A program made the translations under genes and the position numbers. The notes below the pieces were generated by a model. The model had not been told where the DNA came from and did no database searches. It saw only the letters and a program-made list of their open reading frames with translations. A stretch of 42,096 bases of DNA, taken from NCBI RefSeq assembly GCF_025772985.1, contig NZ_JAKMTB010000009.1:1-42096 (forward strand), read 5' to 3'. This document shows positions 36,426 to 42,096 of the stretch, piece after piece (the stretch's first letter is position 1; each line of letters opens with the position of its first letter). This stretch comes from Campylobacter sp. CNRCH_2014_0184h (GTDB lineage: Bacteria; Campylobacterota; Campylobacteria; Campylobacterales; Campylobacteraceae).

Positions 36426-37684
36426 AGTGTTTTAGCTATAAGTTCTAATGGGTGTAAAAATCTTGTGGAAATTTTTTCATGCTCTAATGCATTTGAAATT
36501 TGCATTCTACAAGCTGAGCACTCTGCGCTAATGATTTCTACATTACTTTTTTGTATGTTTTGAGCTTTTTTTATGCCAACTTGCAAAGCTTTTTCATAAT
36601 GATCAGTTTGTATGCTAACTCCACCAAAACCACAGCACTCGTTTGACTTGATAAGTTCTTTAAAAGCATAATTTTGCTTTAGTAAAGCTCTTGGTTCTTT
36701 AAAAACCCCTTGCATTTTTCTTGCATGGCAAGGATCATGATATGCGATTTTTGTATTTATTTTTTTCTTTGTTTTTAAAAGTTCTTCTAAATTAGTGTAT
36801 TCATAAAAATATTTTGTTGCAAGTAATATTTTACTGGAAATATTTTTAGCTCTTATTGCCCATTCTTCATCATTTTGCATATGGAAAAAATGTTCATAGT
36901 CTATATTAATCATCGCAGAGCAGGTCGCTTCTGGGATAATGATATAATCTAGTGTTTTTAATTTCTCCTCAAAATAAATGATATTTTTTTTAGCTAATTT
37001 TTCTACACTGTTAAAATCTCCGGTAAAATAATGAGGAGCACCACAACAAGATTGATCTTTTAATAAATCTACATTGATTTTAAGATGTTTACAAATTTCA
37101 AGCAAGGCAAAACCTGTATTAGTGTAGGAATAATTAGATAAACAACCTATAAAAAGTCCTATAGTTTTTTCGCCTTGATTGTTTATAAAATCAGGATTAG
37201 AGGCTAAAAAACTTTTCTTAGCTAAAGAAGGCAATAAGCGGTCTTTTTTGATTAATGGTAGGCTAAATTTAGCTTTCATTCCTAAATTTTTATGTTGCAA
37301 GCTAAAAGCACAACTTTGAAAAACATAGCCTAATCTTGCTAAGATATCTAAAATCTTTCTGTGTCTTAAAAAAAAGAAAGCAAGCTTTTTATACCATGCT
37401 ATGCCAAATTTTTGAGCTATATCAAAGCGCGCTTTTTCAATAGCACTATCTACTCTTAAATGACTTGGACAAACTTCAACGCAATTTGTGCATAAAAAAC
37501 ATGATTCGAAAGTTTTTTTAAGATTTTTATCAAGTTCTAGTTCTTGATTTTTATAAGCACTAATTAAATCCAAAAAACCACGAGGAGAAGTGCTCTCATC
37601 GCGGTTTATCTCATGTATAGTACAAACTGGTATGCATTTGCCACATTTTACGCAAGCATTAGAAATTTCATTAACATTTAGCAT
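36416..37684 (-). CDS. Fe-S oxidoreductase with two 4Fe-4S and two CCG domains (GlcF/GlpC/LutA-like)
   Basis: 422 residues. The N-terminal half carries two ferredoxin clusters: CVKCGKCIPVC and CFLCTNCVEVC. The C-terminal half has two CCG-type motifs (QSCCGAPHY and NECCGFGG) that in HdrB-like proteins bind a further cluster. This matches the Fe-S subunits of glycolate, glycerol-3-phosphate or lactate oxidoreductases. The flavoprotein partner is not in the window, so the substrate is unknown. It starts one base after the hemN stop; the start at 37684 (MLNVNEIS) is preferred to one 36 bases upstream inside hemN. I recall C. jejuni Cj0991c in the same place. Confidence 0.85.
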   Translation of the reverse strand: MLNVNEISNACVKCGKCIPVCTIHEINRDESTSPRGFLDLISAYKNQELELDKNLKKTFESCFLCTNCVEVCPSHLRVDSAIEKARFDIAQKFGIAWYKKLAFFFLRHRKILDILARLGYVFQSCAFSLQHKNLGMKAKFSLPLIKKDRLLPSLAKKSFLASNPDFINNQGEKTIGLFIGCLSNYSYTNTGFALLEICKHLKINVDLLKDQSCCGAPHYFTGDFNSVEKLAKKNIIYFEEKLKTLDYIIIPEATCSAMINIDYEHFFHMQNDEEWAIRAKNISSKILLATKYFYEYTNLEELLKTKKKINTKIAYHDPCHARKMQGVFKEPRALLKQNYAFKELIKSNECCGFGGVSIQTDHYEKALQVGIKKAQNIQKSNVEIISAECSACRMQISNALEHEKISTRFLHPLELIAKTLQD

Positions 37685-37685
37685 A

Positions 37686-39041
37686 TTAAACCGTTTTAGA
37701 AAATACTTTTTTATCTTCACTAATGCGTTTTAAATATTTATCAAAACACATAGCAATATTACGTATTAAAAGTACTCCTGTTTCATTAACTTTGATATAA
37801 TTTTCATCTATAGTGACAAATTCGCTAAGTTCTTCAAGTTCTTTTAAATCTTGTTTAAAATATTCAAAAAAATCAATCTTAAATTTATTTTCTATATTTT
37901 TTATATTAAGGGCAAAATTACTCATAAGTTCCATAATAACAGCTTTTCTTAATTCATCATCATCATCAAGCATAATACCTTTTTCACAAGGTAATCTACC
38001 TTCATCAATAGCTTTTTCATAACTTGGCATGTCTTTGAAATTTTGCATATAATGTCTTTGTCCTTCGCCTATACTTGTTAAGCCAATGCCAATTAAATCA
38101 GTTCCACCTTTTGTAGTATAGCCTTGGAAATTTCTATGCAAGCTACCATTTTCTAAAGCTTTAAAAAGTTCATCTTGTGGTTTTGCAAAATGATCCATTC
38201 CTATCATTTTATAACCATTTTGAGTTAAAAATTTTTCACAGTATTCTAAAATCTGAAGTTTTACATCAGGGCTTGGTAATGTACTTTCATCGAATTTTCT
38301 CATATTTTTTTTAAGCCAAGGTACATGTGCATAGTTAAAAATAGCAAAACGATCAGGATTGATTAGTAATGCTTTTTCTAAAGTTTGCTTAAAACTTTCT
38401 AGGCTTTGATAAGGAAGGCCATAAATTAAGTCCATATTTACTGAGTTAATTCCCTTTTTTCTTACCATATCTACTGCATTTTTGGTTAATTCAAAAGGTT
38501 GAATTCTATGAATTTCCTTTTGAACCTTTTCATCAAAATCTTGCACGCCAAAACTGATACGGTTAAAACCATTTTGAATCAAAACATCAGCTTGTTCTTC
38601 ATTTAAAAATCTAGGATCAATCTCACAGCTTACTTCACTATCTTGGGTAAAATTTGGAAAAACACTTTTAATTTTTAAAATCAAACTTTGCAATTGTTTA
38701 GCGCAAAAGAAAGTAGGGGTGCCACCACCAAAATGCATTTGAGCTACTTCTCTTTGGGTGTTGATGATATTTGCTAAAAGATCAAGCTCTTTAAAAAGAT
38801 AGTTTAAATATCTTTCTTTGCTTTCTTCTTTAGCAGTATATATTACATTACAACCACAAAAATAGCAAGCGCTTCTACAAAAAGGCAAATGAAAATACAA
38901 AGACAATTGTGCTTTTTGATCTTTTAAAATTTGTATATAATCTTCATATTTAAACTGAGTGTTAAATTCCACTGCAGTAGGATAAGATGTATATCTTGGG
39001 CCTGCTTTGGAGTATTTAACAAAGCTTTTATAATCTTTCAT
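37686..39041 (-). CDS. hemN: oxygen-independent coproporphyrinogen III dehydrogenase
   Basis: Radical-SAM enzyme that converts coproporphyrinogen III to protoporphyrinogen IX in haem synthesis without oxygen. The HemN-specific cluster motif FCRSACYFCGC (Cys55, 59, 62 and 64; Cx3Cx2CxC) is near the N-terminus. RYTSYPTA lies before it and MHFGGGTPTF and EIDPR after. The C-terminal GYTTKGGTDLIGIG matches family members. 451 residues, normal. It overlaps the UPF0763 gene by 14 bases; hemB is two genes upstream, so haem genes cluster here. Confidence 0.95.
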   Translation of the reverse strand: MKDYKSFVKYSKAGPRYTSYPTAVEFNTQFKYEDYIQILKDQKAQLSLYFHLPFCRSACYFCGCNVIYTAKEESKERYLNYLFKELDLLANIINTQREVAQMHFGGGTPTFFCAKQLQSLILKIKSVFPNFTQDSEVSCEIDPRFLNEEQADVLIQNGFNRISFGVQDFDEKVQKEIHRIQPFELTKNAVDMVRKKGINSVNMDLIYGLPYQSLESFKQTLEKALLINPDRFAIFNYAHVPWLKKNMRKFDESTLPSPDVKLQILEYCEKFLTQNGYKMIGMDHFAKPQDELFKALENGSLHRNFQGYTTKGGTDLIGIGLTSIGEGQRHYMQNFKDMPSYEKAIDEGRLPCEKGIMLDDDDELRKAVIMELMSNFALNIKNIENKFKIDFFEYFKQDLKELEELSEFVTIDENYIKVNETGVLLIRNIAMCFDKYLKRISEDKKVFSKTV

Positions 39042-39513
39042 TTGGTTTTACCTTTTGCATCATTTCTTTCATATTAATAAACAAATTAGGATGTTTAGCA
39101 TGAATATTGCTAATTAGTTGATCTAAATCAATATTTACTTCTTTTACGCCTTTGGCAACTTGATGTTTAATCTCATCCATAGCAACCGTCCAAACATCGT
39201 TAAAATCAATAGGAATTTGTTGATAAATAGCCTTTTCTAATTTGAGTTCAAAATTATCTTTTTGCACCTCTTTGGCATTTTGTAAAAACTCAATTAGGGT
39301 TTTTACTGAAAACATAGTTTTAACTTCGCCATTTTCATCTACTATAAACCATGGTTCAGGTGCTAATTCATGGCCATTTTTTAAGCTTAATTTTTTTTCT
39401 TTTTCGTTTATATGAGTTAGATGAAATATGGTTTGATTGTGTTTTTCTATACCCAAATAATTTGATAATTCATTAATGATATCTTGAGAACTTTTTTTAC
39501 TTAGACTATCCAA
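39028..39513 (-). CDS. UPF0763/DUF2603-type conserved protein
   Basis: 161 residues, acidic and soluble, no signal peptide or membrane span. The strand-turn segment PEPWFIVDENGEVKTMFS is the most distinctive part, followed by helical segments to the end. It resembles the conserved epsilonproteobacterial family of unknown function next to hemN (C. jejuni Cj0993c by position). Sits between hemB (2-base gap) and hemN (14-base overlap), which implies co-expression with haem genes. Confidence 0.75.
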   Translation of the reverse strand: MDSLSKKSSQDIINELSNYLGIEKHNQTIFHLTHINEKEKKLSLKNGHELAPEPWFIVDENGEVKTMFSVKTLIEFLQNAKEVQKDNFELKLEKAIYQQIPIDFNDVWTVAMDEIKHQVAKGVKEVNIDLDQLISNIHAKHPNLFINMKEMMQKVKPNERL

Positions 39514-39515
39514 TC

Positions 39516-40496
39516 TTACTCCTTGTTTAATAATTTTGCAATTTCTTTTGCATGATAAGTTATGATAAGCTTAGCTCCTGCTCTTTTGAAAGCAAGCATA
39601 GTTTCAAGCACTATTTTTTCATAGTCAATCACACCTGCTTTTTGACCTGCTTTTAATAAAGCATATTCACCACTTACATTATATACACAAAGTGGAAGTT
39701 TGGAATGATTTGCTATATCTTTAACTACATCTAAATACGCAAGTGCTGGTTTAACCATCAAAATATCAGCACCTTGTTTTTCATCTTCTAAGCTCTCGCA
39801 TAAGGCTTCTTTACCATTAGCAAAATCCATTTGATAGGTTTTTCTATCCCCATAGCTTGGCGCAGAATCAGCCACATCTCTAAAAGGTCCATAATAAGCT
39901 GAGGCAAATTTAGTAGAATAAGCCATAATAGGTAAATTCTCAAAACCATTTTCATCTAAAGTTTTTCTTAAAGTTTCAATAATGCCATCCATCATACCGC
40001 TTGGTGCTATCATATCAGCGCCATTTTTGGCATGAATTAGAGCTTGTTTGGCTGAAATTTCTAAAGTTAAATCATTATCCACACTTTTGCTTTTTGGATC
40101 AATAATACCACAATGACCATGATCAGTATACTCACAAAAACAAAGATCGGTAATCACTACTAAATTAGGAAATTTTGCCTTAATAGCTCTTAGACTTGTA
40201 GCAATCAAACCATCATCGCTCAATGCATCACTTCCACAGCTATCTTTTTTAGAACTTTCTAGCACACCAAATAAAATAATAGCTTTAATGCCAAGATTAA
40301 TTAGTTCTTCGCATTCTTTTAAAATTTCATCTAAGCTCATTTGAAACACACCTGGCATAGATGCGATTTCATTTTTAATATTAGTACCATTTACAACAAA
40401 AAGGGGGTAGATTAAATCATCTAAATTTAAAGTATTTTCTTTTACTAGACTTCTAATATTCTCATTTAGTCTTAATCTTCTAAAGCGTTTAAACAT
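39516..40496 (-). CDS. hemB: delta-aminolevulinic acid dehydratase (porphobilinogen synthase)
   Basis: Condenses two 5-aminolevulinate molecules to porphobilinogen. The zinc site is the three-Cys type, [14 protein letters not shown], and the Schiff-base lysines appear in [12 protein letters not shown] and [10 protein letters not shown]. 326 residues, normal. AGGAAATTT precedes the ATG. First gene of the reverse haem cluster, divergent from ribA. Confidence 0.97.
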   Translation of the reverse strand: MFKRFRRLRLNENIRSLVKENTLNLDDLIYPLFVVNGTNIKNEIASMPGVFQMSLDEILKECEELINLGIKAIILFGVLESSKKDSCGSDALSDDGLIATSLRAIKAKFPNLVVITDLCFCEYTDHGHCGIIDPKSKSVDNDLTLEISAKQALIHAKNGADMIAPSGMMDGIIETLRKTLDENGFENLPIMAYSTKFASAYYGPFRDVADSAPSYGDRKTYQMDFANGKEALCESLEDEKQGADILMVKPALAYLDVVKDIANHSKLPLCVYNVSGEYALLKAGQKAGVIDYEKIVLETMLAFKRAGAKLIITYHAKEIAKLLNKE

Positions 40497-40528
40497 AAAT
40501 TTCCTTTTTGTTTGTTAAAATTGCTTAA

Positions 40529-40534
40529 ATTCTA
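40529..40534 (-). promoter_or_regulatory. -10 box for the hemB cluster
   Basis: Reverse-strand TAGAAT 32 bases before the hemB ATG. The 69-base divergent spacer also must hold the ribA promoter, for which no clear box is seen. Confidence 0.5.
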
Positions 40535-40565
40535 GCATATTTTTTGTAAAAAGGTGAAGAAAATA

Positions 40566-41126
40566 ATGACTATTCAAATTTCTGAAATAGCAAAACTTCC
40601 CACTCGTTTTGGAGAATTTAATATACAAAGTTTTAAAGAAAATGACAAAGAACATCTTTGTATTTTTAAAGGAAAATTAGAAAAAGAAGTTAATATTAGA
40701 ATCCATTCAGAATGTTTAACAGGTGATGTTTTAGGAAGTTTAAAATGTGATTGCGGTGAGCAACTTGACTTTTCATTAAAATATATCCAAGAGCATGGTG
40801 GTATGGTGATTTATCTAAGACAGGAAGGAAGAGGTATAGGACTTTTTAATAAAATTAATGCTTATGCTTTACAAGATAAGGGTTTTAATACTATAGAGGC
40901 AAATCATCAATTAGGATTTAAAGCAGATGAGCGTAGTTATGAAATAGTAGATTTTATACTTAAACATTATCAGATTACTAAGATTAATCTTTTGACTAAT
41001 AATCCTGAAAAACTTAGCTCTTTAAAAGGAAAAGTAAATTTAAGAATTCCTATTTTAATTGAAGCAAATCGTTTTAATAAAGATTATTTGGAAATTAAAC
41101 ATACGCAAATGGGGCATTTAAATTGA
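40566..41126 (+). CDS. ribA: GTP cyclohydrolase II
   Basis: First enzyme of riboflavin synthesis, opening GTP to the pyrimidine intermediate. The zinc motif HSECLTGDVLGSLKCDCGEQL gives Cys-x10-Cys-x-Cys, and YLRQEGRGIGL is the GTP-binding loop. 186 residues, a stand-alone GCH II without the DHBP synthase domain. The ATG at 40566 is preferred to the GTG at 40554 because AAGGTGAAG lies before it and the product then begins at the conserved N-terminus. Confidence 0.94.
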   Translation: MTIQISEIAKLPTRFGEFNIQSFKENDKEHLCIFKGKLEKEVNIRIHSECLTGDVLGSLKCDCGEQLDFSLKYIQEHGGMVIYLRQEGRGIGLFNKINAYALQDKGFNTIEANHQLGFKADERSYEIVDFILKHYQITKINLLTNNPEKLSSLKGKVNLRIPILIEANRFNKDYLEIKHTQMGHLN

Positions 41127-41716
41127 AAATTTATGAAGAGCAATTAAATTTTTTAAAAGATTTTGCAAATAAAGATGATTTTTACCAAAGAATCGCGCTT
41201 TATAAAGAGTTGTTAAAAAAATTTAATGCTGTGCATAATCTAACTCATCTTGAAAACATAGACGACAATATTATTGATAGTATAAAAATTTTAGACTATT
41301 GTGATTTGACTGATAAAAAAAAGATTGTTGATGTTGGAAGTGGGGCTGGTTTTCCTGCAATATTTTTAGCATGTATTTTGGAAAATAGTAATTTTTTTCT
41401 ATTTGAACCCAGTGTTAAAAAGGCTTCTTTTTTAAGAGTGATTAAAACTGAGCTTAATTTGATAAATATAAATATCATAAAAGAAAAATTACAAAATCAT
41501 CCACCTTTCAAAGTAGATTTAATCACATCAAGGGCTTTGATGGATATAAAACCTTTGATTGAAATTTCAAATGGTTTTTATGATGAAAAAACTTCATTTT
41601 TGCTTTATAAAGGTAGCGAGGTTTATGATGAACTACAAGGAATGAAAGATTATAAAATTTTCAACCGCGGTTTTAGAAATTATTGTCTTTTAAAAGTAAA
41701 GGAAAAGCTATGTTAA
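41123..41716 (+). CDS. rsmG: 16S rRNA m7G527 methyltransferase
   Basis: Methylates G527 in 16S rRNA (GidB family). The SAM motif IVDVGSGAGFPAIFLA is at about residues 69-84, FNAVHNLTHL precedes it, and TSRALMDIKPL follows as in the family. 197 residues, slightly short at the C-terminus as in other campylobacters. TTG start overlapping the ribA stop (TTGA). Loss of this gene in other bacteria gives low-level streptomycin resistance. The next gene begins in its last codons. Confidence 0.93.
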   Translation: MKIYEEQLNFLKDFANKDDFYQRIALYKELLKKFNAVHNLTHLENIDDNIIDSIKILDYCDLTDKKKIVDVGSGAGFPAIFLACILENSNFFLFEPSVKKASFLRVIKTELNLININIIKEKLQNHPPFKVDLITSRALMDIKPLIEISNGFYDEKTSFLLYKGSEVYDELQGMKDYKIFNRGFRNYCLLKVKEKLC

Positions 41717-42072
41717 TTTTTGGACATCCTTTGATAAATATGCAAAAATTTAGTCATTATGAAAATATTTTTATTAAAACCAATGTGAATTGTTTTGAAT
41801 ATGATGAATCGGTTATTAAAAATGCAAAAGATGAAAAAGTAGATTTTGGTATTTTTGTTAAAAACGAAGAAGAAATTTTACTTTCTAATGCATTGGGTGC
41901 AAAATACATTTTAATAAAAGATGAAAATTTGGCAAAAATTGCATCAAAGATGGCCGAGTTTTATATGTTTGATTCTAAAATTTTATTTTTGCTTGATACT
42001 TTAAAAAATAACCTGAAAAAAGCTTATGAATTAAATGTAGATGGAGTTTGCTTAAAATCCTTCATCAGCTAA
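41710..42072 (+). CDS. conserved small protein of unknown function
   Basis: 120 residues. AAGGAAAAGCT precedes the ATG at 41710, 7 bases before the rsmG stop. An in-frame start at 41683 exists but lies inside rsmG and lacks a ribosome site. The sequence is a mixed alpha/beta pattern: strands with IFIKT, DFGIFVK and AKYILIKD, and an Asn/Glu-rich helix end. It has no signal or membrane span. No domain recognised. Co-transcription with ribA-rsmG is likely, ending at the hairpin that follows. Confidence 0.7.
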   Translation: MLIFGHPLINMQKFSHYENIFIKTNVNCFEYDESVIKNAKDEKVDFGIFVKNEEEILLSNALGAKYILIKDENLAKIASKMAEFYMFDSKILFLLDTLKNNLKKAYELNVDGVCLKSFIS

Positions 42073-42095
42073 ACTAAACCCATTAAGGGTTTAGT
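42073..42095 (+). terminator. terminator after the ribA-rsmG unit
   Basis: ACTAAACCC / GGGTTTAGT, a 9-base perfect stem with a 5-base loop, starting right after the stop codon. The window ends one base later, so a T run cannot be checked. Confidence 0.6.
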
Positions 42096-42096
42096 C

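Overview
The window reads as one contiguous chromosomal stretch of a Campylobacter, most likely of the C. lari group. The DNA is strongly A/T-rich and genes are packed with 1-11 base overlaps. Promoters are -10 boxes of TATAAT or TAGAAT type set in T-rich DNA. Most genes have close relatives, in the same local order, in blocks I recall from C. jejuni (Cj1061-Cj1043, Cj1029-Cj1025, Cj0941, Cj0911-Cj0905 and Cj0991-Cj0997). Here these blocks sit next to each other, so the chromosome is rearranged relative to C. jejuni. No rRNA, tRNA, insertion sequence or CRISPR array was seen, and no stretch over 300 bases lacks a gene.

Layout. 1-7855: cinA-like gene divergent from ileS, then a tight chain of ileS, a 35-residue membrane microprotein, gatA, guaB, xseB and a nitrilase-fold protein. 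7891-9863: an LtaS-like sulfatase-fold membrane transferase split by a run of ten G, so it is out of frame in this copy. 9952-16214: murC, a small membrane protein, mutS2, a sirtuin, a LysE-type exporter and dapE. 16224-21465: an accessory restriction cassette. 21462-24947: thiazole synthesis genes thiS-thiF-thiG-thiH and a TenI-like gene. 24952-26313: a reverse-strand DASS transporter.

26520-31359: mapA-like lipoprotein, ctsW (broken by an in-frame stop), gyrA, then the flagellar genes flgP and flgQ behind a sigma54-type promoter. 31422-32624: a LolC/E-type permease. 32636-34062 (reverse): a Sco protein, a Met/Cys-rich periplasmic protein and a PCu(A)C protein, a likely copper-delivery set. 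34188-36413: an L,D-carboxypeptidase for cell shape (pgp2), alr and a small membrane protein. 36416-40496 (reverse): an Fe-S oxidoreductase, hemN, a UPF0763 protein and hemB. 40566-42072: ribA, rsmG and a small hypothetical gene.

The most interesting part is 16224-21465. A PD-(D/E)XK nuclease fused to an N6-adenine methylase, and a separate two-TRD specificity subunit, make a BcgI/type I-like restriction system with no separate HsdR. Between them lie a DUF262 (DGQQR-type NTPase) protein and a HEPN protein with an intact Rx4H ribonuclease motif. The cassette is inserted cleanly between dapE and thiS without visible promoter, terminator or direct repeats, and overlaps thiS by 4 bases. Its expression is probably tied to the housekeeping operon. 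Other points of note are the phase-variable sulfatase, the ctsW stop codon and the flgP sigma54 motif.
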